From the NCBI RefSeq assembly GCF_900120005.1, contig NZ_LT635448.1:186001-250000 (forward strand): DNA of 64,000 nucleotides, in the 5' to 3' direction. The notes beneath the pieces were generated by a model. That model saw only the letters and a list, made by a program, of their open reading frames with translations. It searched no databases and was not told where the DNA came from. Position numbers and translations under genes: made by a program. Below are positions 6,972 to 15,434 of the stretch, one piece after another. Numbering within the stretch: position 1 is the stretch's first letter; the number at the start of each line of letters is the position of its first letter. The stretch comes from Holdemania sp. Marseille-P2844 (lineage in GTDB: Bacteria > Bacillota_I > Bacilli_A > Erysipelotrichales > Erysipelotrichaceae).

Positions 6972-8416
6972 AAGTAGAATTGGAATACGGCCCGGGAACC
7001 ATCTGGGCCGAACTGCCGGACACGACCGACATCTTTATCCCGGGCGTGACGGTGCCGGATCCGCCCCACATTCCGGAAGACCAGCTGGTACAGGCGACGC
7101 AGGACAGTCTGCTTCATCCGATCGGCATGCCGCCGTTAAGCGAGTTGGCTCATCCCGGCAGCCGCTGCGTCATCGTTTTTCCCGATCGGGTGAAAGGCGG
7201 GCAGCAGCCGACAAGTCATCGCAAGGTGGCGATCCGGCTGATCGTCGACGAACTGATCGCGGCAGGGGTTCGGCATCAGGATATCTTGTTGATCTGTTCC
7301 AATGGTCTGCACCGCAAGAATACCGAGCCGGAGCTGCGCGGGATCCTCGGCCCGGAACTGTTTGGAGAATTCTGGGGGACGGGGCAAATTCTGAATCACG
7401 ACTCGGAAGATTATGAACATCTGGTCGATCTGGGGAAAACCGAACAGGGCGATCCGGTCATCATGAACAAATATGTTTACGACGCGGATGTCGCAATTCT
7501 GATCGGCCATGTCCAGGGCAACCCCTACGGCGGTTATTCCGGCTGCTACAAACACTCGGCCACCGGGATCACGCACTGGCGTTCGATCGCTTCGCATCAT
7601 GTCCCATCCGTCATGCACCGGGCTGATTTCACGCCGGTCAGCGGCCACAGCCTGATGCGTGATAAATTCAATCAGATCAGCATGACGATGGAAGAGCGGA
7701 TGGGGAAGAAATTCTTCTGCTGCGACGCCGTGCTGGACACGCAGTCCCGGCAGATCGCGATCTTTTCCGGCTATGCGAAAGAAATGATGCCGTTAAGCTG
7801 GAAGGTCGCTGATCGGCGAACCTATGTGCCGTGGGCGGAAAAGAAATACGATGTGCTGATTTTCGGGGCGCCGCAGTTTTTCCACTATGGCGAGGGAATG
7901 GGCACGAACCCGATCATGTTGATGCAGGCGATCTCCGCGCAGGTGATCCGGCTGAAACGCATCATGAGCGACCGCTGCGTGATCATCTGCCAGAGTCTGT
8001 GCAACGGGTATTTCCACGATGAGCTGTGGCCGTATACGCGCGAGATGTTTGAGATGTTCCAGCACGATCAGATGAATACGCTGCCGGACATGAACCGGGT
8101 TGGGGAATATTTTGCGACAAACGCGGAATACATCCGGCGTTATCGGTTTGCCAACGCCTTCCATCCCTTCCACGGGTTCAGTATGATCTCATGCGCGCAT
8201 ATCGCCGAGATGAACACCGCGGCAATTTATATCACCGGAGCGATGGAACCCGGCTACGCCCGTGCGATGGGCATGAAAACCCGCGCTACTGTGGAGGAAG
8301 CGCTGGCCGATGCCCAACAGAAATATGTCGGCGGGCATCCCAACATTCTGGCGCTGCCGCTGACCTTTAAGACCAGCGCCGTCCACCTGATGATGAAGGA
8401 TCAGCACCTTGATTAA
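6968..8416 (+). CDS. LarA-family nickel-dependent racemase/epimerase homologue
   Basis: This 482-residue protein belongs to the LarA (lactate racemase) superfamily, whose members racemise or epimerise 2-hydroxyacids with a nickel-pincer nucleotide cofactor made by LarB, LarC and LarE. H115 (G-L-H-R), H181 (I-G-H-V), K195 (G-C-Y-K) and H211 (S-H-H) can be matched to LarA H108, H174, K184 and H200. The spacings 66, 14 and 16 compare with 66, 10 and 16 in LarA, so the cofactor lysine, the nickel-binding His and both catalytic His appear conserved. The surrounding sequence is divergent (S-G-C-Y-K instead of S-G-G-R-K), so the substrate is probably not lactate. The start overlaps the TIM-like gene by 4 nt. 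No larB, larC or larE gene lies in this window. Confidence 0.82.
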   Translation: MKVELEYGPGTIWAELPDTTDIFIPGVTVPDPPHIPEDQLVQATQDSLLHPIGMPPLSELAHPGSRCVIVFPDRVKGGQQPTSHRKVAIRLIVDELIAAGVRHQDILLICSNGLHRKNTEPELRGILGPELFGEFWGTGQILNHDSEDYEHLVDLGKTEQGDPVIMNKYVYDADVAILIGHVQGNPYGGYSGCYKHSATGITHWRSIASHHVPSVMHRADFTPVSGHSLMRDKFNQISMTMEERMGKKFFCCDAVLDTQSRQIAIFSGYAKEMMPLSWKVADRRTYVPWAEKKYDVLIFGAPQFFHYGEGMGTNPIMLMQAISAQVIRLKRIMSDRCVIICQSLCNGYFHDELWPYTREMFEMFQHDQMNTLPDMNRVGEYFATNAEYIRRYRFANAFHPFHGFSMISCAHIAEMNTAAIYITGAMEPGYARAMGMKTRATVEEALADAQQKYVGGHPNILALPLTFKTSAVHLMMKDQHLD

Positions 8417-8508
8417 CCAGCGGCCCCTTCCCATCCGCAGCCATCAGAAAAATAAATGACATCTGTCTCAGGCAGAGTGACGAAAGGTTGAAAGAAAGAA
8501 GGAAAATT

Positions 8509-9606
8509 ATGAGTGAAGCTTCCTCAAGAATCTGGATTTTTGATCATGATCGAATCACCCGTCCGTATATCGGCGGCACGCTGTTAAATCAATGGCGGAG
8601 AATGGAACCCGCTGAAAACAATCATCAATGTGAAGAATTGCTGGTCACCTCGATCGGCGCAATCTCATCGGGACATGGCGAGGGTTATGCGATCAGCCGC
8701 ACAATCGCGGCGCAGGGCGGCAAACGGCTGGACGCGATCATCGCGGAAGATCCTTCCGGCGTGCTTGGCCCGCGCAGTCAGAAACGGCTGCCCAATCAGC
8801 TCGGCGTGCTGGCGCGCGCCGGCGATACGATCGTCCGGCTGGTGCTTCAATGCCATCCGCACAAGGAAGACGCCGCGCGTTATTTTCACAGCCCCTGCGG
8901 CAAGACCGAAGCCTGGTACATCGCCCGCACGCAGACCGTGAACGGGCAGCCCAGCTGCATATATGCCGGCTTTTTGCCGGGAGTTACCGCCGCCCTGTGG
9001 AAATCTCTGTTTGAAAAGCAGGACGTCGCGGCGATGGTGAGTTGCCTGCACAAAATTGAAGTGAAGCAGGGCGACGTCATTCTGATCCCGGCGGGGATGC
9101 CGCATGCCGTGGGGCCGGGCTGTCTGTTTCTGGAAATCCACGAATGCAGCGATATCACAATCCGCGTGGAACGGCAGGTCAACGGCGTGACGTTAACAGA
9201 TGAGGAAATGTTCAACGGTCTGGATGGCGAACATGGCCTCGGACTGTTTGATATGACGACCTATACGGAAGACGAAATCCGCCGGCGGGTGATTATGCAT
9301 CCGAAGGCGGAAGTCCTCCAGGGCGCAAGCCGATCGGTCATGATGATTGATGAGACCGATACCGACGCCTTCGGGATGCAGATCGTCGAGGTTCATGGGG
9401 AATATACACTGGCCAATACCGACGAACACCGGCTGTGCGTGCCGATTGACGGCGACGTCAAACTGACAACGCCGCAGGAAAGCGTCACCCTCACTCAGGG
9501 CTGGGGCGCCCTGATCCCGGCGGAATGCTCCTCGGTTACATTACAGGCAGAAACGGCGCGGGTCCTGATCGGACTTCCGGCCGTGATAAAGGAGGAATCA
9601 AAATGA
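8509..9606 (+). CDS. Mannose-6-phosphate isomerase-like protein (class I, cupin)
   Basis: This 365-residue protein resembles the zinc-dependent type I phosphomannose isomerase family, which interconverts mannose-6-phosphate and fructose-6-phosphate. The metal site is visible: Q-C-H-P-H-K, then the Glu of K-T-E-A-W-Y-I, and P-A-G-M-P-H-A-V-G on the second cupin strand. A C-terminal jelly-roll half follows (D-G-D-V-K-L-T-T, G-W-G-A-L-I-P-A). ATG 8509 is chosen over an in-frame TTG at 8488 because AGAAGGAAAATT precedes it. It follows the LarA-like gene after 92 nt with no terminator visible, and its stop overlaps the PTS IIB start. In this operon it may act on a different aldose/ketose phosphate pair. 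Confidence 0.85.
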   Translation: MSEASSRIWIFDHDRITRPYIGGTLLNQWRRMEPAENNHQCEELLVTSIGAISSGHGEGYAISRTIAAQGGKRLDAIIAEDPSGVLGPRSQKRLPNQLGVLARAGDTIVRLVLQCHPHKEDAARYFHSPCGKTEAWYIARTQTVNGQPSCIYAGFLPGVTAALWKSLFEKQDVAAMVSCLHKIEVKQGDVILIPAGMPHAVGPGCLFLEIHECSDITIRVERQVNGVTLTDEEMFNGLDGEHGLGLFDMTTYTEDEIRRRVIMHPKAEVLQGASRSVMMIDETDTDAFGMQIVEVHGEYTLANTDEHRLCVPIDGDVKLTTPQESVTLTQGWGALIPAECSSVTLQAETARVLIGLPAVIKEESK

Positions 9607-9944
9607 TGAAGATCGTTGGCGTGGCCGCCTGTACGGCGGGGATCGCCCACACCTACATCGCCCGTGAAAAGCTGATGAAAAGCGCGCAGCTCCGCGGACA
9701 CCAAATCCATTGCGAAACGCAGGGAACAATCGGCGTTGAGCATGAGTTGACGCCCGAGGACATCAAAGCTGCGGATGTCGTGATTCTGGCGATCGACGTG
9801 GCAATTACCGGGATGGAACGCTTCAAGGGGAAGAAAGTCGTTAAAGTCGATACGTCGACCTTAATCAAAAACCCGATCGCCTTGATCCAGAAAGTAGAAA
9901 AAGCCATAGAGAAAGAGGGAACTTCGCATGAAAAAAACGTTTAG
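9603..9944 (+). CDS. PTS fructose-class EIIB component
   Basis: This is the cytoplasmic phosphotransfer domain of a fructose-family PTS permease. The 113-residue protein has the P-loop V-A-A-C-T-A-G-I-A-H-T, in which Cys10 receives phosphate from EIIA and passes it to the sugar. The conserved A-D-V-V-I-L-A-I-D and F-K-G-K-K-V strands follow. It starts at ATG 9603 inside the stop of the isomerase gene (ATGA), with AAAGGAGGAATC before it. It overlaps the EIIC gene by 17 nt. Fructose-family systems carry fructose, mannose, mannosyl-glycerate and other sugars, so the substrate is open. Confidence 0.93.
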   Translation: MMKIVGVAACTAGIAHTYIAREKLMKSAQLRGHQIHCETQGTIGVEHELTPEDIKAADVVILAIDVAITGMERFKGKKVVKVDTSTLIKNPIALIQKVEKAIEKEGTSHEKNV

Positions 9945-11019
9945 AGAAATGAAACAGCACATTCTTACCGGCATCAGTTATTTTATTCCGCTCGTTGTCG
10001 CCGCCGGTTTAACGATGGCGATCGGCCGTCTGATCGCAGGCCAGAGCGTCGCCAACCTCGGTGAAAGCGGGATCGGCTATTGGCTGTATCAGACCGGCAA
10101 TCTGGGCATGCAGCTGATGGTCCCGATGCTGTGCGCGTACATCGCCTTCAGCGTCGCCGGCCGTCCGGCGTTAGCGCCGGGCTTCATCATCGGTTATGTC
10201 GCGAATAATATCAAAGCTGGGTTTATCGGCGGTATGATCGGCGGCCTGTTGGTCGGTTATCTGGTCGTCCTGATCAAAAAGTATATCAAGCTGCCGAAAT
10301 CGCTGGAAGGCATCATGCCGGTCATTATCATTCCGTTTTTATCCACAGCGGCTGCCGGGCTGCTGATGTACGGCGTGCTCGTCGGTCCGATTACCTGGCT
10401 GACCAATCTGTTAACCACATTCCTGACCTCGCTGTCGGAAGGCTCGCGGTTTATTTACGGCGCGGCGCTGGGCAGTATGGCGACGTTTGACTTCGGCGGT
10501 CCGGTCAACAAGGTCGCGACAGCGTTTGCCAACGCGTTGTATACCGACGGGATTCGCGACGCGAAGACCGTGCAGATCATCGCTTCGATGATTCCGCCGT
10601 TTGGGATCGCGATCTCCTGTCTGTTAACCCCGAAAAAATATACCCGCAATGAAAAAGAAACCCTGAAATCCGCGGTGCCGATGGGCTGCGTCATGATCAC
10701 TGAAGGCGTCATTCCGATTGCCGCGCGGGATCTGGTTCGAGTTGTCGTTTCCTGCGTTGTCGGTTCGGCGGTCGCCGGCGGCTTGTCGATGATGTGGGGT
10801 GTTTCTTCCGAACTGCTCAACGGCGGCTTCATCGCATTCCCATTCTTCAGCGATCCGATGAAAGGGTTGATCTGTCTGGCGATCGGCAGCGTGATTACCG
10901 GCGTTGTGCTTTCCTTCTTAAAGCGTCCGGTCAGCGCGGCGGATGAAACCGGCGAGGATCTGGGGCATGAAATTTCTGAAGACGAACTGGATGAAATCTC
11001 CTTCGTCAACGTGGAGTAA
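9928..11019 (+). CDS. PTS fructose-class EIIC membrane component
   Basis: This 363-residue polytopic membrane protein is the sugar-translocating subunit. It opens with the family's H-I-L-T-G-I-S-Y-F-I-P-L-V-V-A-A-G and contains P-A-L-A-P-G-F-I-I-G-Y, the G-F-I-G-G-M-I-G-G-L-L glycine-rich helix, and A-T-F-D-F-G-G-P-V-N-K-V-A, followed by M-I-T-E-G-V-I-P with the conserved Glu. Its reading frame overlaps EIIB by 17 nt and the aldolase gene starts 5 nt after its stop. It works with EIIB (9603) and EIIA (13960), which here are separate polypeptides. Confidence 0.93.
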   Translation: MKKTFREMKQHILTGISYFIPLVVAAGLTMAIGRLIAGQSVANLGESGIGYWLYQTGNLGMQLMVPMLCAYIAFSVAGRPALAPGFIIGYVANNIKAGFIGGMIGGLLVGYLVVLIKKYIKLPKSLEGIMPVIIIPFLSTAAAGLLMYGVLVGPITWLTNLLTTFLTSLSEGSRFIYGAALGSMATFDFGGPVNKVATAFANALYTDGIRDAKTVQIIASMIPPFGIAISCLLTPKKYTRNEKETLKSAVPMGCVMITEGVIPIAARDLVRVVVSCVVGSAVAGGLSMMWGVSSELLNGGFIAFPFFSDPMKGLICLAIGSVITGVVLSFLKRPVSAADETGEDLGHEISEDELDEISFVNVE

Positions 11020-11024
11020 TCACC

Positions 11025-11885
11025 ATGTTGATCACATTGAAAGAAATGCTGGCGAAAGCCAGAGAAGAACAGTTTGCTGTCGGAGCCTTTAATACGACCG
11101 ATCTGAATCTGGTTCGGGCTGTGATCGAGGAAGCTGAAGCGACGCAGTCGCCGGCGATTCTGCAATTTGCGCCGGGAGAGTTTAACTTCGCCACGCCGGA
11201 ATTCTTTGCCTATGTAACCCTGCGGATGCGCAACAGTGACGTTCCCTTTGCTTTGCATCTGGACCATGGCAAGACGGCGGAGGATTGCCTGCGGGCGATC
11301 CAGGCCGGATTTACTTCGGTGATGATCGACGGTTCCCAGCTTCCATTTGAAGAAAATATGCGGCTGACCCGGCAGGTTGCTGAACTGGCTCATGCCTGCG
11401 GCGTATCCGTGGAAGGCGAAATCGGAACGATCGGCGCGATGAGCACCTCGGACGAGGGCGGCGTGGAAAACATCACCTATACCAATCCGGAAGATGTAGT
11501 GAAGTTTGTTGAAGGCACAGGCGTGGACGCTCTGGCTATCGCGATCGGTACAGCTCATGGTTTATATCCCAAAGGCTTTGTCCCGAAGCTGCAGCTTGAG
11601 CTGCTGAAGCAAATTCATCAAGTCGCACCGGTTCCGCTGGTTTTGCACGGCGGCAGCGACAATCCGGATGAAGAAATCCGTCAGGCCTGCGCGATCGGAA
11701 TTCAGAAAGTCAACATTTCCAGCGATATTAAGCAGACCTTCTTCCGCACCCTGCAGGCAACGCTGGATGAAACCCATGGTTTTCTGCCGCCGAAGATGTA
11801 TGGCCCGGCAATCGCCCAAACCCGCAGCACCGTCCACGCAAAAATGGAACTTTTCGGTTCGCTGGGCAAAGCGTCCTTCTATTAA
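11025..11885 (+). CDS. Class II ketose-bisphosphate aldolase (GatY/KbaY/Fba type)
   Basis: This 286-residue zinc aldolase should cleave a ketose 1,6-bisphosphate, or a related ketose phosphate, to dihydroxyacetone phosphate plus an aldehyde. Metal ligands sit in L-H-L-D-H-G-K near residue 80, G-T-A-H-G-L-Y near 180 and L-V-L-H-G-G-S near 208. N-I-S-S-D lies where the phosphate-binding N-V-N-T-E occurs in housekeeping Fba. It differs clearly from the second aldolase at 46800-47666 in this window, which looks like the glycolytic enzyme, so this copy is probably dedicated to the operon's sugar. It starts 5 nt after EIIC with GTGGAG as ribosome binding site. Confidence 0.9.
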   Translation: MLITLKEMLAKAREEQFAVGAFNTTDLNLVRAVIEEAEATQSPAILQFAPGEFNFATPEFFAYVTLRMRNSDVPFALHLDHGKTAEDCLRAIQAGFTSVMIDGSQLPFEENMRLTRQVAELAHACGVSVEGEIGTIGAMSTSDEGGVENITYTNPEDVVKFVEGTGVDALAIAIGTAHGLYPKGFVPKLQLELLKQIHQVAPVPLVLHGGSDNPDEEIRQACAIGIQKVNISSDIKQTFFRTLQATLDETHGFLPPKMYGPAIAQTRSTVHAKMELFGSLGKASFY

Positions 11886-11971
11886 ATCAGATACATAGCC
11901 AGGGCACACCGCTTGACAAAGAGGAGGATGCAGGAACACGATGAGAAAGAAAACGACAAAGAGGTGACGCG

Positions 11972-13930
11972 ATGAGGATGAAGGCGAATAAAAAAAACCG
12001 GATCAAGCATCAGATCCTGCAGATTCTGCTGGAAAACGAATGGTTTTCAGCCTCCTCCATCGCCCGTTTGTTAAACCTCTCGGAAAAGAACGTCCGCGGC
12101 AAGATCGACGAACTGAACGATGTGCTCCGGCAGAAGAATCTCGGTGAAATCATCAAGGTGCCGGGGAAGGGCAGTCTGTTGAAAGCTGACAGCGAACAAC
12201 GCAAGGCCCTTTCCAGTCTGTATGGTTCCTATGAGGTGGAAGATATCGTCAATGGCGAATACCGGCTGTATGTCTATCTGCGGATCCTGTTGTCCCGCTT
12301 CGGCCATCGGCTGACCGTCGCTGAATTGAGCGAGCTGACCTATGATTCCCTGCCCGTCTGCAAGAAAAACCTGGAAACCTGCGCGCAATGGCTGAAAATG
12401 TTTTCGATTGATCTGTCCGTGCGGCGCAATTACGGGATAGATTTAGAAGGGCAGGAGGTCAGCTGCCGGCTGGCGATCAAACATCTGGTGATCAACGACA
12501 AGGCCCATTCGATTGAAGCGAATATCCGCTATTTTGCCAAGGGCATCAATCTGGAGCTGCTTTCCGAATGTATCGACGCTGTTGAAAAATCGTGGAATTT
12601 CAGTTTTACCGAGGAATCCTACAACAGTATTCTGTTGTTTGCGGCGCTGGCGGTCACCCGTTCGGATATGGGACTGCTTCAGCTGAAACAGGAAGAAAAA
12701 GACATCGTCGTCAAATATAACGAATATGAGCTGTCCCAATCGTTGTTTAAACAGATTGAGGAAAAGTTTATGATCCGGATCGACGACGAGGAAGTGAAAT
12801 ACTTTGCGATTCAGCTGCTCTGTTCGCAGATGATCCACAACGGTGCGGCCGATCTGGAATACGGCGTGCGGGATTACGATAAGAAAATCAAAGAATTTGT
12901 TCAGCGGATTATTTCAGTCGTTTCCAATATCATGAACGTCGATCTGACAATGGATCACGAGCTGTATTACGGCTTGTTGAATCACATTCGCCCCGCCGTC
13001 TTCCGCATGAAATTTGAGAAGCACTCCACCGCCAATCTGACCAGCTTTATCCAGGAGGAATACCGCAAGACCTACCGCGTGTCGTGGGCGTTGAGCATCC
13101 TGTTTGAGGAGTATTACGGAATCCAGATTTCTTCGACGGAGCTGAGCTATATTACTTTATATATTCAGGCTTCTCTGGACCGGCTGGAACCGCCGCTGAC
13201 GATTCTGCTGATCACGGAGCTGGGCATGGGCCTGAATCAGATGTTCTGCAACAAGATCAAGCTGGCAATTCCGAAGATCAAGGAAATCAAAATCCTGAGC
13301 CTGCACGATCTGGACGTCGGCGAGCTGGCGGGCTATGATCTGATCATTTCCACTTCGGCGCTGCCGGTGCAGGACGAGCGGATCGTTTATATCGAATCGC
13401 TGCTGAGCGGGCATGGCATTGAAGAATTGAAAGAGAAGATCGAATATTTAAAGAAGACGAAAATTAACCAGAAATCACATTTCGATGTCTCCTGCCATAC
13501 GCTGTTTGATCCGCGGCTGATTTTGATCCATCCCGCAGCCCGGGATAAAAAGGAATTGCTGCGGAAGATGACAGACCGGCTGCTGGCGTGCGGAGCAGTC
13601 AGCGAGAAATATCTGGGCACGGTGCTGGAACGGGAAGGCGCTGTGTCAACCTGCATCGGCAACGGCGTCGCGATTCCGCATGGATATGCGAATTATGTCA
13701 ATCAGTCGCGGGTGGTCGTGGCTGTGCTGAAAGATGCGATGCAATGGAATGAGGAAGAACAGGTGCGGCTGGTTTTCCTGCTGGGACTTCGGGTCAACAC
13801 CCGTTACGAATCGGAAAAGACCCAGTTGTTTTACAAGAGTTTTTTGGAAATGATTGATACCGAACAGGACGTCAGTGAACTTTGCCGCCTTTCCCAAGAA
13901 GAACTCTCTTTCCCAAGAAGAACTCTATAA
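11972..13930 (+). CDS. PRD-containing PTS-sensing transcriptional regulator (MtlR/BglG-like)
   Basis: This 652-residue regulator has an N-terminal winged HTH (A-S-S-I-A-R-L-L-N-L-S-E-K-N-V, about 25-45), two PRD modules in the middle, an EIIB-like segment (I-L-L-I-T-E-L-G-M-G, without the usual P-loop Cys) and a C-terminal EIIA domain with the phosphorylatable His in G-V-A-I-P-H-G. Such proteins activate PTS operons according to phosphorylation by HPr and the cognate EII. Its place between the permease genes and EIIA implies it controls this operon. The last eight codons are abnormal: an exact 19-bp tandem duplication (13889-13926) shifts the frame and replaces the expected ending. Without it the protein would end S-Q-E-E-L-Y-K-F-L-V-R. 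The rest of the EIIA domain is intact, so it is probably still functional. Confidence 0.9.
   Translation: MRMKANKKNRIKHQILQILLENEWFSASSIARLLNLSEKNVRGKIDELNDVLRQKNLGEIIKVPGKGSLLKADSEQRKALSSLYGSYEVEDIVNGEYRLYVYLRILLSRFGHRLTVAELSELTYDSLPVCKKNLETCAQWLKMFSIDLSVRRNYGIDLEGQEVSCRLAIKHLVINDKAHSIEANIRYFAKGINLELLSECIDAVEKSWNFSFTEESYNSILLFAALAVTRSDMGLLQLKQEEKDIVVKYNEYELSQSLFKQIEEKFMIRIDDEEVKYFAIQLLCSQMIHNGAADLEYGVRDYDKKIKEFVQRIISVVSNIMNVDLTMDHELYYGLLNHIRPAVFRMKFEKHSTANLTSFIQEEYRKTYRVSWALSILFEEYYGIQISSTELSYITLYIQASLDRLEPPLTILLITELGMGLNQMFCNKIKLAIPKIKEIKILSLHDLDVGELAGYDLIISTSALPVQDERIVYIESLLSGHGIEELKEKIEYLKKTKINQKSHFDVSCHTLFDPRLILIHPAARDKKELLRKMTDRLLACGAVSEKYLGTVLEREGAVSTCIGNGVAIPHGYANYVNQSRVVVAVLKDAMQWNEEEQVRLVFLLGLRVNTRYESEKTQLFYKSFLEMIDTEQDVSELCRLSQEELSFPRRTL
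13889..13926 (+). repeat. Perfect 19-bp tandem duplication at the 3' end of the regulator gene
   Basis: CTTTCCCAAGAAGAACTCT occurs twice head to tail (13889-13907 and 13908-13926). One copy fits the normal reading frame; the second adds 19 nt and shifts the frame, ending translation at 13930 rather than about 16 nt later in the other frame. Confidence 0.95.
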
Positions 13931-13959
13931 ATTTTTAGTTCGATAACAGGAGGAACACC

Positions 13960-14415
13960 ATGGAATTGGAGAATGTTTTAGATGAAAAAATTATGACGGT
14001 TTCGCTGAAAGCCGCCGATAAAGACGACGCGCTGAAGCAGATGGCCCGGCAGTTGAAGGAAAATGGTTATATTGCGGATGTCGAAGCGTTTGTCGCGGAT
14101 ATTTACAAGCGGGAAAAAGAGGGGATCACGGGGATTGGCAACGGCGTCGCGATCCCCCATGGCAAAAGCGACAGTGTGTCCCGGATCGGCGTTGCCGTCG
14201 CCAACCTTGAACACCCGATCAAATGGGAAACGCTGGATGGCAAACCGATCGAAACGATCTTCCTGTTTTGCGTCAGCAACGATCAGAATTTTGCCCGCAA
14301 TCACATGATCCTGCTTTCCCGGCTTGCCGCCAAGCTGGCGGATGATGAGCTGCTGGATAAAATCAAGCAGGCCCGGTGTCCGCGTCAGATCAGGGAATAT
14401 CTGCTTCATGGCTGA
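13960..14415 (+). CDS. PTS fructose-class EIIA component
   Basis: This 151-residue cytoplasmic protein passes phosphate from HPr to EIIB. It shows the PTS_EIIA type 2 signature G-I-G-N-G-V-A-I-P-H-G-K, whose His is the phosphorylation site, followed by V-A-V-A-N-L and I-F-L-F-C-V-S. It lies 29 nt after the regulator with AGGAGG before ATG 13960, and its 3' end overlaps the epimerase gene by 8 nt. Together with EIIB and EIIC it completes the permease of the operon. Confidence 0.93.
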   Translation: MELENVLDEKIMTVSLKAADKDDALKQMARQLKENGYIADVEAFVADIYKREKEGITGIGNGVAIPHGKSDSVSRIGVAVANLEHPIKWETLDGKPIETIFLFCVSNDQNFARNHMILLSRLAAKLADDELLDKIKQARCPRQIREYLLHG

Positions 14416-15271
14416 GGTGGAAAGGGAGGCAATCCGGCTGACTCAGGGATCAATGGAAGCGATGATTCACCCCGGACGGGGCGCATTGATCAGCTCGCTG
14501 ATGTGGGCGGGACGGGAGTGTCTGCACCGTTTGCCGGAGAACATCGCTTCCAGCGAACGTCCGCGGTGCGGAATTCCGGTCATGTTCCCTTATTATGGGA
14601 ATCCCGGCGGCGGTGTCCTTAAATTAAAAGGCCGGGAATATCCGGCGGGACTTCATGGTTTTCTTCATTCATTTCCCTGGACCGTAGAGGATTTAAAAGT
14701 GAATCAGGCAATACTGCGCATGGACAGTGATGAAGAATTGGCCGGACGTTATCCGTATGCTTTTCATGCCCGGATGACGATTACGCTGACGGATGAGGGC
14801 TTGATTTCCACAGTGGAGATTACCAATGACTCCTCAGAAGTCATGCCCTGTGATTTGGGGATGCATCCGTTTTTCCTGATTGAGGATTATGATGCGCTGA
14901 CGCTTGTCGCTCACCCTGAAAGAATGGAAGATGCTGCAACGGGAATCCCGCTGGATCATCTGAAGAAAGCCAGTGTTTTGGCACAGGGGTGCTTTTTGAG
15001 CCATTGTCCGATGATTGCGGTGGAGGATCCCCTGCGGAATCAGCGGATGGAACTGCGATTGGAAAAAGGATATCGGAATCTGATGGTGTGGTCCGGCGAC
15101 GCGCATCGTTTCCTGGTGCTGGAACCGCTGACGGGACCGTTGGATGGCATCAATCAGAAGCAGGCCGGACTGAATCTGGCGCCCCGGGCAAGCGCCAAGA
15201 TGACCTGGTCGCTGCGGTTGAGCCGATTGAAGCCGGAAACCGCTGCGGATTGCCCCAACGGCATGGAATGA
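14408..15271 (+). CDS. Aldose-1-epimerase family protein
   Basis: This 287-residue protein of the galactose mutarotase fold probably equilibrates alpha and beta anomers of the sugar or sugar phosphate used by the operon. Recognisable positions are G-L-H-G-F-L-H-S (substrate-binding His) near residue 82, D-L-G-M-H-P-F-F with the catalytic His near 150, and L-V-L-E-P-L-T-G-P with the catalytic Glu near 240. These match the YeaD/hexose-6-phosphate epimerase-like branch better than GalM, but I cannot assign it. ATG 14408 overlaps the EIIA gene by 8 nt, with the site AGGGAATATC upstream; an in-frame ATG at 14324 would only add residues overlapping EIIA. It is the last gene before a terminator. Confidence 0.85.
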   Translation: MAEVEREAIRLTQGSMEAMIHPGRGALISSLMWAGRECLHRLPENIASSERPRCGIPVMFPYYGNPGGGVLKLKGREYPAGLHGFLHSFPWTVEDLKVNQAILRMDSDEELAGRYPYAFHARMTITLTDEGLISTVEITNDSSEVMPCDLGMHPFFLIEDYDALTLVAHPERMEDAATGIPLDHLKKASVLAQGCFLSHCPMIAVEDPLRNQRMELRLEKGYRNLMVWSGDAHRFLVLEPLTGPLDGINQKQAGLNLAPRASAKMTWSLRLSRLKPETAADCPNGME

Positions 15272-15294
15272 GAACAGAACCCCAATGAGGTTGG

Positions 15295-15345
15295 AAAAAA
15301 GCCGGATGATGCACTGATCAAGGCAGAGTCCCATCGGCTTTTTTA
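15295..15345 (+). terminator. Terminator of the sugar operon
   Basis: AAAAAAGCCGGATG pairs with CCATCGGCTTTTTT across a loop, with one bulge, followed by a T run. It lies 24 nt past the stop of the last operon gene. Confidence 0.7.
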
Positions 15346-15434
15346 TGATTTTATTTCCGAACGTTCTTTAAAAATGATAAACTGAAATCAGAGAAAGATT
15401 TCTAACGTTAATTAGAACAGAAGCGGAACAAAGA

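Noticed and set aside
10455-11558. 367-codon open frame on the minus strand
   Set aside because: Antisense to the PTS EIIC and aldolase genes; low-complexity translation and no start signals.
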